Positions 44,942 to 54,517 of a DNA stretch of 64,000 nt are shown piece by piece. The notes under the pieces were generated by a model. The model ran no database searches and was not told the DNA's origin. It saw only the letters and a program-made list of their open reading frames with translations. A program made the position numbers and the translations under genes. Position 1 is the stretch's first letter. Each line of letters opens with the position of its first letter. Location of the stretch: positions 3,596,001 to 3,660,000 of the forward strand of contig NZ_CP043318.1 in assembly GCF_001984825.2 (NCBI RefSeq). Direction: 5' to 3'. The DNA comes from Enterobacter chengduensis. GTDB taxonomy: Bacteria > Pseudomonadota > Gammaproteobacteria > Enterobacterales > Enterobacteriaceae.

Positions 44942-47603
44942 CGGTTATCTCCTGCTGTTTATTCTGCGCGGCGTCAAACTCCAGCACGATGCCCTCTTCC
45001 TCATCCCATCCAAGCGTCAGACTGTGCGGTTTCTGCTTCGCGGCCATGTGAGTAAGTAGCTGCTGACTCAGTACCGGCAGGATTTGCTGGTTGAGCAGGC
45101 TGTCGACGTTGCGCGCACCGGTGTCCGGCAGCAGGCAGGCGACCGTCAGCGTGTCATACAGGCTGTCACCAATATGCGTGGTCAGGCCGTAATGGCGTTG
45201 TAAGCGCTTGCTGACCTGGCTGAGCTTCATCTCCACAATGGTGCGCATGGCGGGTTCATTCAGCGGGCGATAAATCACGGTCTGGAAACGGGCCAGCAGC
45301 GCAGGCTGGAAGTGGTCACGCAGGATCGGGCGCAGCAGTTCATGCAGGTCGCTTTCACTGGCATCCGGTTGCTCATCCAGCAGCTGCATGAGGTGGTCGC
45401 TGCCGAGGTTAGAGGTCATCAGAATAACGGTATTACGGAAGTCGATTTCACGCCCTTCACCGTCGCGCATAAAGCCGCGGTCGAAAACCTGGTAGAACAG
45501 ATTCATGACATCGCGGTGCGCTTTTTCCACTTCATCCAGCAGCACAACGCTGTACGGACGCTTGCGCACGGCTTCGGTCAGAATACCGCCCTGCCCGTAG
45601 CCAACGTAGCCCGGAGGGGAGCCCTTCAGCTGCGAAACCGTGTGCGGCTCCTGGTATTCAGAGAGGTTGATGGTAATCAGGGATTTCTCACCGCCGTACA
45701 GCACATCCGCAAGCGCCAACGCGGTCTCAGTTTTACCGACACCACTCGGACCGACCAGCAGGAACACGCCCTGCGGACCGTTCTCTGACGTCAGCCCGGT
45801 TTTCGCGGCACGCAGGCGTTGGGTAATGGCATTCAGCGCCACATCCTGTCCAACCACGCGTTTGCCGAGTTCATTTTCCAGCACCAGCAGTTCGGTCTGT
45901 TCATCCTTCATCAGCGAGGAGAGCGGTACGCCGGTCCAGTCGGCAATCACGTTCGCCACGGTGCGGGTGTCGACATCCAGCAACAGCAACGGCGTGCAGC
46001 CCTGCAACGCGGAGAGCTGGTTTTGCAGGCGGTTGATATCCGTCTGCCGGCTGATGTCCTGGCGCACTTCGAGCAACTGTTCCGTCAGGCTCAGCTCGCG
46101 ACCGTACTGGCTTTCCAGTTCGTCGAGTTCGACGATCAGATCGTTCTGCTGCTGTTCAATCGCCGCCAGACGTTCGCCGTGCTGATTGTTGCCTAGCGCG
46201 ATATCTTCCAGCAGCGCCTGCTTCTCAATGTCCAGAGCGGTGAGCTGTGCGCGGTACTGCGTCAGCGCTTCAGGCACGGTGTCGAGACTCATGCGCACGC
46301 GGGCGCTGGCGGTATCCAGCAGATCAACGGCTTTATCCGGCAACTGGCGGCCCGTCAGATAGCGGCGGGAAAGCGTGACTGCCGCGCGGACTGCATCATC
46401 AGTGATGTGCACACCGTGATGTTCGGCAAAGCGGGATTTCAGGCCACGCAGCATCAGGCAGGCAGTGTCGTCATCCGGCTCATCGACTTTCACCATCTGG
46501 AAGCGGCGCTCCAGAGCTGCATCGCGCTCAAAGTATTGTTTGTATTCAGACCAGGTGGTGGCCGCAATCGTCCGGAGTTCACCACGCGCCAGCGCGGGCT
46601 TCAGTAGGTTGGCTGCATCCGCGCCACCTGCCTGGTTGCCTGCACCGATGATGGTATGCGCCTCGTCAATAAACAACAGAACGGGTACCGGGGACTGCTG
46701 TACTGCATCAATGACGTTTTTCAGACGCTGTTCAAATTCTCCCTTCACACCCGCGCCCGCCTGCAGCAGGCCGAGGTCAAGCGTGCGAAGCACCACGGAT
46801 TTGAGCGATTCTGGCACATTGCCTTCGGCAATTCTGAGCGCCAGGCCTTCAACCAGTGCGGTTTTGCCGACACCCGGCTCGCCGACCAGAATCGGATTGT
46901 TTTTGCGGCGACGAGAGAGGATATCCACCATCTGGCGGATTTCGGTGTCACGACCAAACACAGGATCGATCTTCCCTTCCTTCGCTTTGGCGGTGACATC
47001 AAGGGTGAATTTATCCAGTGCGTTCTGCAAAGCAGGGTTGAGTTCTCCCTCTTTTACTTCTGCACCCACAGGGCGCCCGACGAACTCCACTTCTCCACCA
47101 TGGCTTTGCGCCAGCTCCGCTTCCTGCTGCACTTCAGGACGTTCATCTGACTGCGCATCAAGCAAAGGCCGCAAGCGCTCGAGCTGACTCTGGCCCAGGG
47201 TCAGCAAAGGCCACAGGCCGTCGCAGCGCACCAGATTTTGTTTCTCAATCAGGGCCATCAACAAATGAACGCTGCGGAGATGTTCTTCACCCGCCAGTGA
47301 GGCTATCAGCCAGGCTTGCTGCATCAGCGACTGAATGTTTTCTGAGAGCTGCGGCCGATGGCGCACCGAGCGCGGTTGTTTATCCAGCCAGCCCAGTAAA
47401 TCCTGCCAGATGCTGTCCATATCCCATTCGTAGCGTCGAGCCAGTACCGTCAGGTCACCTTCCCCCTGCTCCAGCAGCTTCAGCAGCCAGTGCTCCGGCA
47501 GAATTTCGGCATGGGCACGGGTCTGACAGAGCGAAGCTGCGCCTTCCATCGCTCGGGCACAGTAAGGATTCAGACGACGTAACAGGATGGCTGGATTTTC
47601 CAT
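44934..47603 (-). CDS. clpV: T6SS sheath-recycling ATPase ClpV (TssH)
   Basis: ClpV unfolds and recycles contracted TssBC sheath. It has an N-terminal Clp-N domain (about 10-150) and two AAA+ modules: Walker A GEPGVGKTALVEG with the GQ-A-A-K region, and Walker A GPSGVGKTETALAL with VVLLDEVEKAH as Walker B. A middle coiled coil (about 400-510) separates them. The start at 47603 (MENPAILLRRLNPYC) is chosen because GAGAGA lies 5 bases upstream. Length of about 889 residues is normal for ClpV of Sci-1-type systems. Confidence 0.97.
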   Translation of the reverse strand: MENPAILLRRLNPYCARAMEGAASLCQTRAHAEILPEHWLLKLLEQGEGDLTVLARRYEWDMDSIWQDLLGWLDKQPRSVRHRPQLSENIQSLMQQAWLIASLAGEEHLRSVHLLMALIEKQNLVRCDGLWPLLTLGQSQLERLRPLLDAQSDERPEVQQEAELAQSHGGEVEFVGRPVGAEVKEGELNPALQNALDKFTLDVTAKAKEGKIDPVFGRDTEIRQMVDILSRRRKNNPILVGEPGVGKTALVEGLALRIAEGNVPESLKSVVLRTLDLGLLQAGAGVKGEFEQRLKNVIDAVQQSPVPVLLFIDEAHTIIGAGNQAGGADAANLLKPALARGELRTIAATTWSEYKQYFERDAALERRFQMVKVDEPDDDTACLMLRGLKSRFAEHHGVHITDDAVRAAVTLSRRYLTGRQLPDKAVDLLDTASARVRMSLDTVPEALTQYRAQLTALDIEKQALLEDIALGNNQHGERLAAIEQQQNDLIVELDELESQYGRELSLTEQLLEVRQDISRQTDINRLQNQLSALQGCTPLLLLDVDTRTVANVIADWTGVPLSSLMKDEQTELLVLENELGKRVVGQDVALNAITQRLRAAKTGLTSENGPQGVFLLVGPSGVGKTETALALADVLYGGEKSLITINLSEYQEPHTVSQLKGSPPGYVGYGQGGILTEAVRKRPYSVVLLDEVEKAHRDVMNLFYQVFDRGFMRDGEGREIDFRNTVILMTSNLGSDHLMQLLDEQPDASESDLHELLRPILRDHFQPALLARFQTVIYRPLNEPAMRTIVEMKLSQVSKRLQRHYGLTTHIGDSLYDTLTVACLLPDTGARNVDSLLNQQILPVLSQQLLTHMAAKQKPHSLTLGWDEEEGIVLEFDAAQNKQQEITDD

Positions 47604-47692
47604 GAGATTCTCTCTTTGTCGGTTCCTGGACACGCTACCGCCCCTCGCTGTTCACCAAAGCGCATAAGGTCAGGCAGGCAGATTGTTTTTTC

Positions 47693-47727
47693 TTTGCTGA
47701 GTGCCCGCAACTCAGGCACTCAGCAAA
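47693..47727. promoter_or_regulatory. Strong hairpin between hcp and clpV
   Basis: A perfect 13-bp stem, TTTGCTGAGTGCC/GGCACTCAGCAAA, with a 9-base loop. On the transcribed (minus) strand it is not followed by a clean T-run (GAAAAAAC follows), so it may act as a partial terminator or as a 3' stabiliser of the hcp message. It would give more Hcp than ClpV. Confidence 0.6.
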
Positions 47728-47761
47728 AAATTGCGGACAGGAAAACCTGCCCGCATCAGGA

Positions 47762-48253
47762 TTACGCCGTGGCGCGTTCGTTCCAGGAATCGGAATGAAT
47801 GATGTTGCCGTCTTTGTAGGTCCAGGTGATTTTTTCGTAACGCAGTTCAACGCGTTCCAGGTGGTTGTGCTTCTCTTTAGAAGGATCCTTGATGTCATAC
47901 ATTTCAGGATTTACCTTCACGACCTTCACGTTTTCCAGTTTGGTGTTGAAGTACTCCACTTCCTGACCCGCGTCGTTGATTTTGTACCACTTGAATTCCG
48001 CAGACTTCAGGGTCTGGCCGGTGGTCACCGCTTTGTACAGATACGGGCTGGAGGAATCGATTTCCTTAGTGAACAGGAACGGCGTGTGGATACGAGTGCC
48101 GGTCAGCTTGCCGGTGTTGTTATCGGTCGGGATGTACAGTTTATGTTCCTGAGCCACCACTTCGATGCTGCCGTCACGATCCTGAACGTCTACAGACCCT
48201 TTGATGTCCGCGCCGCCGTCGTCTTTCAGCCAAAGATAAACAGGAATTGCCAT
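47762..48253 (-). CDS. hcp: T6SS tube protein Hcp
   Basis: Hcp hexamers stack to form the inner tube that is fired into target cells. The 163-residue product (start ATG 48253 after GGAGAG, MAIPVYLWLKDDGGADIKGS) is of usual length. It has the central GTRIHTPFLFTKEIDSSSP and the C-terminal VELRYEKITWTYKDGNIIHS segments of the Hcp1 fold. The longer in-frame extension upstream overlaps tagL and is rejected. Confidence 0.96.
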   Translation of the reverse strand: MAIPVYLWLKDDGGADIKGSVDVQDRDGSIEVVAQEHKLYIPTDNNTGKLTGTRIHTPFLFTKEIDSSSPYLYKAVTTGQTLKSAEFKWYKINDAGQEVEYFNTKLENVKVVKVNPEMYDIKDPSKEKHNHLERVELRYEKITWTYKDGNIIHSDSWNERATA

Positions 48254-48257
48254 GGAA

Positions 48258-49940
48258 TTACTCTCCATTGTGTTGTGAAGCGTCATCATCCTGCGATGAC
48301 GCTGAGGGTTTGCCCGGTATCCGGCAGGCATCGGCCTGCGGAACCAGACTGATTTCGACACGGCGGTTAAGCGCACGCCCTTCCGTTGTGTCATTGGTTG
48401 CGACGGGACGGTCCTGACCGTATCCCTGAACCGCAAAACAGCTTTCCGGCACATCGCCGGTATCTCGCATCCAGTTGCGTACCGACTCCGCACGCTTCAG
48501 GGACAGCGTCTGATTCAGTTGCGGATTACCGGTGTTGTCGGTGTAACCACTGACCACGATCAGCCATCCCGGTTTGGCCTTGATCCCCACCAGAGAATTG
48601 ACCAGCATTTTGGTCGAACCGCTTTTCAGCTCAGATTTACCGGAATCAAACAGCGACATGCTGTCGAGACGAACAATTTTCGGTACGGGCGTTGGCTTCG
48701 GTTTTGTTGGTGGCGGTGGAGGCACATAGGTATCAATAGCCTGCTGCACCGCCAGCCACAGGCGGTTGCCAGAATAAAGTCCTAGCCCGTAACGAAGGGG
48801 TTCTCCCTGACGCTGCCAGCGCTCCAGCAACAATGCGTCCTGCTGCAGGGCAAGCAGGGCCTGTGCTTTCGGAACATAGTAGCTCATTGGGATAACCTGC
48901 CAGCGCTGAAGGTCGGCGCTTACCTTGCGGATAAGCGACAGGTTATGCCGCACGGATAGGACTATTGCACCGAGGGCGCATAACAGCAGAACTATCACAA
49001 CCCGACGCCCGGTTTTCCCACCCTGCAATGGGGTGGTATAAGGGGCCAGCAGAGGGAGTACCGAATCGGCAAAATGCCACCGAGGTTCACAGGCAGTGAC
49101 ATGGCCGGCAGGGGCAATGCGGGTCTGGCGGAACAATAACTGTGGCCACAGCGCGGCTCTCGAGGTGAATATCGATCCGAGACGCAGGGTCACTGCAAAT
49201 GGTCGTACGGCCGGATACAGCCTGTCCCCTTTGCCCAGTTCACTCAGCATCACGGAGTGAAGCAGCGTTGTCGCCTGAACCAGATACGGCTGAATAAAGG
49301 CCGCCTGCGGGGACTGCTGCCATTCACTGAGGGTGACGGCAGATTCATCTTCCGGACACACCAGGGCCGTATCTCCCCGCACCACTATCCAGGGTGTTTC
49401 CGGACCGCTGAATTCGGTACTCAGGACAACCGGCACGCTATAGCCGGTCAGGTCCCGCAACAGCTTCATCTGCAGGCGCAACGCCTTCAGGGAAGCGCGC
49501 AACAGTGCCTCATCTTCATGCTGGTCCGGCAGACAGCGGAACATCACGGCGAGTTGGCCAGCCATCGTCGGGGTGCGGGCCAGTAGACGCTCTGCAAAAG
49601 GCGTGAGTCCGGCCAGTTCCGTTACCCGGATATACCAGCCCTGCGCTGTGCCACGTGTCTGCCCTGCTGCGAACATGCTATCACCCACATCCCCGCAGAC
49701 CAGCACCACCGGTCCGGTATGACTGTCGGGCGGGAAAATTCCGGCCTCATCAGCCAGTTGTACTGGTTGCTGTTGACGGTAACGGCGACGGGCAAGCATG
49801 CCCGCAACCAGCAAGACCACCAGAGTCAGGATGGCTTTCCCGGCAACCAGCCAGGTCAGGAATCCCCATACCAGCCACAACACGGCGGCAAGGCAGAGCA
49901 CTACCGGCAGAGCAGCCCGGACGACTGTTTTTCCACGCAT
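48258..49940 (-). CDS. tagL: OmpA-like peptidoglycan-binding T6SS protein TagL
   Basis: TagL anchors the T6SS membrane complex to peptidoglycan through an OmpA-type domain. The start at 49940 overlaps the tssL stop (TGATG). There are hydrophobic segments near the N-terminus (about 9-48) and a third at about 318-338. A proline-rich linker (PPPPPTKPKPTPVP) leads to the OmpA domain (about 415-535) with SLFDSGKSELKSGS, VSGYTDNTGNPQLNQTLSLK and GRALNRRVEI. In EAEC, TagL is a separate protein of this layout beside TssL. Confidence 0.92.
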   Translation of the reverse strand: MRGKTVVRAALPVVLCLAAVLWLVWGFLTWLVAGKAILTLVVLLVAGMLARRRYRQQQPVQLADEAGIFPPDSHTGPVVLVCGDVGDSMFAAGQTRGTAQGWYIRVTELAGLTPFAERLLARTPTMAGQLAVMFRCLPDQHEDEALLRASLKALRLQMKLLRDLTGYSVPVVLSTEFSGPETPWIVVRGDTALVCPEDESAVTLSEWQQSPQAAFIQPYLVQATTLLHSVMLSELGKGDRLYPAVRPFAVTLRLGSIFTSRAALWPQLLFRQTRIAPAGHVTACEPRWHFADSVLPLLAPYTTPLQGGKTGRRVVIVLLLCALGAIVLSVRHNLSLIRKVSADLQRWQVIPMSYYVPKAQALLALQQDALLLERWQRQGEPLRYGLGLYSGNRLWLAVQQAIDTYVPPPPPTKPKPTPVPKIVRLDSMSLFDSGKSELKSGSTKMLVNSLVGIKAKPGWLIVVSGYTDNTGNPQLNQTLSLKRAESVRNWMRDTGDVPESCFAVQGYGQDRPVATNDTTEGRALNRRVEISLVPQADACRIPGKPSASSQDDDASQHNGE

Positions 49941-50668
49941 CAGGGCTGCTCCGGCAGTTGCTGGCGCAGCAGATCCTGCAACCACAAATGACCACCCAGC
50001 CACACCACACCGGTCAGGATCACCGCCAGCACAATCCAGAACCAGACGGATCGCAGCAGGTTATAACGACGGCGACCGGTCTTCTGAACCACCAGTGATG
50101 TCCCGCTTTCCAGCGGTGGCACTCGCTCATTCAGGGCTGCGATCACCTCATCACGCTGTGACTGCCCGACACCAGAGAGGCTATATTGCCCCTGAAACCC
50201 TAGCGCCAGCACCCGGTGGTAGCAGGTCAGCACAGCAGGCTCCGGTGCAGGCTGACGCAGCACCTCAGAGATACGATCATACAAGGCCCCGCCTGCTCTC
50301 AGGGATCCGAAGTAAACTGCCTGCAGTGGTGCAGAGCGCCAGGCGCGCTGCCCGGCATCAAGGGCCATATTCAGCACATCGGGGGCAGTGTCAGCAGAAA
50401 CAGCCACCTCCGTATTTTCTGCTCGCAACCCTACCGACTTACGGTTCATGACTGTTTCGTCCAGCAGGGCGCACTGGGCATAAGTGATGTGATCAATACT
50501 TTCAGCATCCAGCCCGGCGCGCTCCAGCGCCTCGCGTACGCTTTCCACCTGTGCTTTGCAGGCCGCATACAGCGCAGGGCCATCCGTCACCTGCCCTCCG
50601 TGACGCAATTGAGCCACGGTTAGCCAGGTCTGCGCCATCAGGGCATCAATATCGATAACCTTATTCAT
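49940..50668 (-). CDS. tssL: T6SS inner membrane protein TssL (DotU)
   Basis: TssL is an inner membrane protein with a cytoplasmic hook-shaped helical domain and one C-terminal membrane segment (about 210-230, SVWFWIVLAVILTGVVWLGG). The start at 50668 (MNKVIDIDALMAQTWL) overlaps the tssK stop in ATGA; a longer start is rejected. DotU-family features are ITYAQCALLDETVM and YHRVLALGFQGQYSLSG. The peptidoglycan-binding domain is absent and is supplied by TagL. Confidence 0.95.
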   Translation of the reverse strand: MNKVIDIDALMAQTWLTVAQLRHGGQVTDGPALYAACKAQVESVREALERAGLDAESIDHITYAQCALLDETVMNRKSVGLRAENTEVAVSADTAPDVLNMALDAGQRAWRSAPLQAVYFGSLRAGGALYDRISEVLRQPAPEPAVLTCYHRVLALGFQGQYSLSGVGQSQRDEVIAALNERVPPLESGTSLVVQKTGRRRYNLLRSVWFWIVLAVILTGVVWLGGHLWLQDLLRQQLPEQP

Positions 50669-52014
50669 GAGCGCAGCACCGCAAACAGTTCCAGCTCCAG
50701 CTCGCCGAGCAGGGATGGAACGTAGAATACGCACACCCCCTGATCCAGCATTTCGCGAGCCGAATCACTCTCCATGTCCAGCACAAAGTACTGGTTCTCC
50801 AGACGCACCGGCAGCGCTGCCGGTACACGGCTCAGGGCAATGAGGCCAATTCCTTCGACTGCCACGCCGGATACTTCATCGACATTCGCCGGGGCACCGG
50901 CAATACACATCTCTGCAAACCGTTCTGCAATTTGCCATGCCGGGTGACTGGCTCGTACAGAAAGGTAAAAATCCGCTTCATCGCGCAGACGAATATCATG
51001 TAGTACCGCTTTCCAGGTTTCCGGATCCATCCTGTCCATTCTGACCGCAACCACGCGTGATGGCAGGCTTGCTTCCAACAGCTCACTGATGAGGTCAAAC
51101 AGCGGCGGGAAGGTTTTTTCTGGCGCACGGTGGTCATAACACGGAATGGCATCCAGATCGTGTTCAAGCGAGAAGGTCAGCATACTGCCAGCAAGACGCG
51201 CCAGCTCGGCCCAGACCTGCTCAGGGTGACGATCCGGAAAGCGTTCATATTCAGAAAGTACACGGGCATGGGAGTTCAGAGCATTGAGCAGCCAGAACAG
51301 TGATACGTCAGAGACAGCGAAATCGGCCATCCGGTCATTGCTCTCGCGGCGCATGGACATCAGGCGCTGACGGCGCGAGCGCAGCTGACGGTTTAACAGC
51401 GCCAGTCGTTCGCACAGTCTACGACTGGCCGAGAACAGTGCCATAGGCGGGATAAAATCCGGATCCTGACGCCAGCCCCCCTCCCCGTCCTCCAACAGAC
51501 GGGCAATGGCGCAGGTATCCCAGGCACTGTTATCTTCATGTCCGAAACGGAATGCCAGATTAAAGCGGGCCACAGCCATCGACTCTTCTTCCTCACCGAA
51601 ACGATCGGCGATCGTTTCCCAGGCTTCCCGATAGCGCAGCGGACGCTCCGCTGGTACCGTGTCCGTCTGCACATTTACGATCCCGGCCTGCATCACCGGT
51701 AACGCCACATACACCGTCACCTGGGCATTGCTGGCAGAAGTCGGTGCCTCGATTTCACGCGGCTCCGGTGGCAGGTCGCTGAACCGGGTATCAATAAGCG
51801 TGTCATCCGGGAACCAAAGACGAAGCGACTGTGCCTGTACGCGGCCGGAGGCCAGCATCGCGTCATCCAGCTCAATCCGCCCAACGCCCCAAGGGAAAGC
51901 ATTTCCGCGGGCGGCAATACCGGCGCGGGAAAATGCATCCCATTCAGACTGCTGCTGAAACTGCTGAGGGGCCAGAAGCGCCCCTTCATTCCATAACGGA
52001 CGATGAATTTTCAT
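50665..52014 (-). CDS. tssK: T6SS baseplate-membrane connector TssK
   Basis: TssK links the baseplate wedges to the TssJLM membrane complex. The 449-residue protein opens with the TssK signature PLWNEGALLAPQQFQQQSEWD. It contains FAVSDVSLFWLLNALNSHARV in the middle domain and the C-terminal NQYFVLDMESDSAREML. The frame is intact and it is coupled to tssL by overlap. Confidence 0.96.
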   Translation of the reverse strand: MKIHRPLWNEGALLAPQQFQQQSEWDAFSRAGIAARGNAFPWGVGRIELDDAMLASGRVQAQSLRLWFPDDTLIDTRFSDLPPEPREIEAPTSASNAQVTVYVALPVMQAGIVNVQTDTVPAERPLRYREAWETIADRFGEEEESMAVARFNLAFRFGHEDNSAWDTCAIARLLEDGEGGWRQDPDFIPPMALFSASRRLCERLALLNRQLRSRRQRLMSMRRESNDRMADFAVSDVSLFWLLNALNSHARVLSEYERFPDRHPEQVWAELARLAGSMLTFSLEHDLDAIPCYDHRAPEKTFPPLFDLISELLEASLPSRVVAVRMDRMDPETWKAVLHDIRLRDEADFYLSVRASHPAWQIAERFAEMCIAGAPANVDEVSGVAVEGIGLIALSRVPAALPVRLENQYFVLDMESDSAREMLDQGVCVFYVPSLLGELELELFAVLRS

Positions 52015-52032
52015 CCCTGATTTCCCCTCGCC

Positions 52033-53571
52033 TTACGATTTCGCTTTCGGCATCTGGGAAACCAGCGACAGGTTGACGTCCATGCCTTCAACCTGGAAGT
52101 GCGGGATCGCGTACAGCTTCACGCGGAAGAAGCCCGGGTTGTCTTCAATATCTTCAACAACCACTTTCGCATCACGCAGCGGGTGAGACGCCTGCAGCTC
52201 GTCACCCGGATCGGTCATTTCAGTCACCAGGCTGCGGACCCAGGTATTCAGCTCCAGTTCAAGCAGCCGGCGATCCTTCGTGGTACCGATGTTTTCACGC
52301 TGGATCAGCTTCAGGTAATGGGCGATACGCGACAGCAGGAAGATGTACGGCAGGCGCGCGTTGATGCGGCTGTTAGCCGTTGCATCCGCGGTGTCATACA
52401 GCGCCGGTTTCTGAGTGGAGTTGGCCGAGAAGAAGCAGGCGTAGTCGCGGTTTTTGTAGTAGGACAAAGGAATGAAGCCCAGATTCGCGAATTCGAATTC
52501 GCGCGTTTCAGGGATCATCACTTCACTCGGGATTTTCACCTGATTGCCGGTACCCAGGTCATACAGATGGATAGGCAGATCCTGGACCGCACCGCCGGCC
52601 TGCGGGCCACGGATTTGTACGCACCAGCCATTATTAATAAAGCTGCGCACCATGTTGGACGCGAAGGCAAAAGATGCATTGGTCCACAGATATTTGTCGT
52701 GATCCGGACCTTTGACTTCTTCGACATAGTTGAAGCTGCGAACCGGAACGGTATCCGGGCCATACGGTAAACGTCCCAGCACGCGCGGCATCACCAGACC
52801 GATGTAGCGAGCGTCGTCCGTATCGCGGAACGATTTCCACTTGATGTACTCGGCGCGGTCAAAATAGTTACCAATATCTTTAATCGCGGCAACGTCTTCC
52901 ATGGATTCTTTCAGGAAGAATTTCGGGCCTGCCGAGCCGATAAACGGCATGTGTGCAGCAGCGGACACTTTAGAGATGTTGCGCAGCAGCGCGACATCCT
53001 GCGCTGAAGCATCGAACTCGTAAGCGGAAATCAGCGCCGCAATTGGCTCGCCGCCCGGGGTGTCGTATTCATCAATGTAGGTGTGCTTATACAGACCACT
53101 CTGGACGATTTCCGGGCTGTCTTCAAAGTCCTGACGCAGGTCTTCTTTAGACATACTCAGCAGCTCAATTTTCACGTTCTGGCGAAAATCTGTTTTATCA
53201 ACCAGCGACTTCACACCGCGCCACAGGCTTTCAACCGCCTGAAACTCGTCATGGTGCATAACCGCGTCCAGCTGGCGGCTAATCTGATAATCCAGCTCAG
53301 CGATGTGGTGATCGATCAGGCTTTTATCGAGTTTTTCGACCTTCGAGCCGGCTTTGGTCAGACATTCCAGAAAGACCTGCATACCTGCAGTCAGACGCTC
53401 ATCAGCGGTCGCATCTGACATGGCCTGCGCATCTTGCCAGATGTCCAGCGCGCTCAGTTCGGAGACAGGGCTCAGATTGATTTTCTCAAACAGGGAGGCG
53501 TAAACCCCACCTGCAGCGGGACGTTCCAGCACCACGCTTTCACCGCCAGTAATATTATTTTGTACAGACAT
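52033..53571 (-). CDS. tssC: T6SS sheath large subunit TssC
   Basis: TssC with TssB forms the contractile sheath. The 512-residue product (start ATG 53571, MSVQNNITGGESVV, after AAGGA) contains LDAVMHHDEFQAVESLWRGV, the GEPIAALISAYEFD segment and the C-terminal handshake-domain region. Length and motif order are those of EvpB/VipB proteins. It is 38 bp downstream of tssB. Confidence 0.97.
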   Translation of the reverse strand: MSVQNNITGGESVVLERPAAGGVYASLFEKINLSPVSELSALDIWQDAQAMSDATADERLTAGMQVFLECLTKAGSKVEKLDKSLIDHHIAELDYQISRQLDAVMHHDEFQAVESLWRGVKSLVDKTDFRQNVKIELLSMSKEDLRQDFEDSPEIVQSGLYKHTYIDEYDTPGGEPIAALISAYEFDASAQDVALLRNISKVSAAAHMPFIGSAGPKFFLKESMEDVAAIKDIGNYFDRAEYIKWKSFRDTDDARYIGLVMPRVLGRLPYGPDTVPVRSFNYVEEVKGPDHDKYLWTNASFAFASNMVRSFINNGWCVQIRGPQAGGAVQDLPIHLYDLGTGNQVKIPSEVMIPETREFEFANLGFIPLSYYKNRDYACFFSANSTQKPALYDTADATANSRINARLPYIFLLSRIAHYLKLIQRENIGTTKDRRLLELELNTWVRSLVTEMTDPGDELQASHPLRDAKVVVEDIEDNPGFFRVKLYAIPHFQVEGMDVNLSLVSQMPKAKS

Positions 53572-53609
53572 GAGCATTCCTTGATTAATCCGTTAATACA
53601 GCGTGATGA

Positions 53610-54107
53610 TTAAGGTTTTTTTGATGCCAGGGCTGAGAGTTCATTTCGCAGCTCAGCACTAAGCGACTGGTCCAGAACGATTTTTTCCAGCTCTTTTCGG
53701 AAAGTCTGGTTATCCAACAGGTTGGCCTTGAGATCGCGAAGCAAGTTGCGCATCGCCAGCATCGCCTTCAGCTGCGGTATCTGAGCAGCCACTTGTTCTG
53801 GCGTGAAATCTTTCATGCTCTGGAAAGTCAGCTGAATGTTGTCCTCACCACCGTCGTCAGACAGCGTATTTTTAACAACCAGATTAACTTTTGGGGAATA
53901 TTCGGAAAGAACGCTATCAAAATTATTTTTGGTGATGTTAATTTTTTCACGCTCAGATATTGTCGCAGAGTCCTGCCCGTTACTGAAATCACCCGCAACC
54001 AGTAATTTCAGCGGTAGTTCCATTTTCTTACTTGCCCCGCCCGTATGCAGGTCAAGCTTCAGGTTAATACGTGCCTTAGGCACTTCATTCTGAAAACTGT
54101 CAGCCAT
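53610..54107 (-). CDS. tssB: T6SS sheath small subunit TssB
   Basis: TssB (VipA) pairs with TssC in the sheath and carries the region recognised by ClpV partners. The 165-residue product (start ATG 54107, MADSFQNEVPKARINLKLDL, with GAGGGA 7 bases upstream) has the family segments LPLKLLVAGDFS and MLAMRNLLRDLKANLLDN. It is the first gene of the T6SS cluster; the region upstream should hold the main promoter. Confidence 0.97.
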   Translation of the reverse strand: MADSFQNEVPKARINLKLDLHTGGASKKMELPLKLLVAGDFSNGQDSATISEREKINITKNNFDSVLSEYSPKVNLVVKNTLSDDGGEDNIQLTFQSMKDFTPEQVAAQIPQLKAMLAMRNLLRDLKANLLDNQTFRKELEKIVLDQSLSAELRNELSALASKKP

Positions 54108-54517
54108 CTCTTCATCCCTCATTGATTTGCTACGGCAACTTCACGGTATCGTTCTCGATGCGCAATATTAGAATAATGATCGACATAAAATCAAATACGC
54201 AGATCTTTTATCCGCAATGAGAAATTTCTTAAGAATTTTCCACTAATAGATTATGGCGAAATACGCTATCGCCTTAGAAAAAGACACTAGTTTTGGTATG
54301 TAAACCGCATATTTGTATCGAAAAAATGATTGAAGGCAGATAGTCACCTGGGAAAATGCCTTATATTGATTTGCATCAAAACGGTGAAATCAAAAAACAT
54401 GGATGGGCTGCATTGCAGTATAACTACACGTGAAAATTAAAATATTTATAAATAATGAAAACAAACAGAACCATTGACCGCACAAATAAAAAATAAGAAG
54501 TTTCACAAGGAATTTTC
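54108..54517 (-). promoter_or_regulatory. AT-rich upstream region of the T6SS cluster with GATC sites
   Basis: About 410 bp without a gene, clearly more AT-rich than the flanking genes. GATC occurs at 54178-54181 and 54202-54205, about 70-100 bp upstream of tssB. The first lies in GAATAATGATCGACAT, which partly resembles a Fur box. In EAEC Sci-1 the promoter is controlled by Fur and Dam methylation at overlapping GATC sites. Similar control here is inference. AT-richness also suggests H-NS silencing. Confidence 0.4.

Noticed and set aside
46465..47187. Plus-strand frame of 240 codons opposite clpV
   Set aside because: Antisense to the ClpV Walker A region; Ser/Arg-rich and not convincing as a gene.
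12280..54122. Rhs effector elements
   Set aside because: No YD-repeat or RhsA-type core sequence is present; the tip array belongs to a different effector family.
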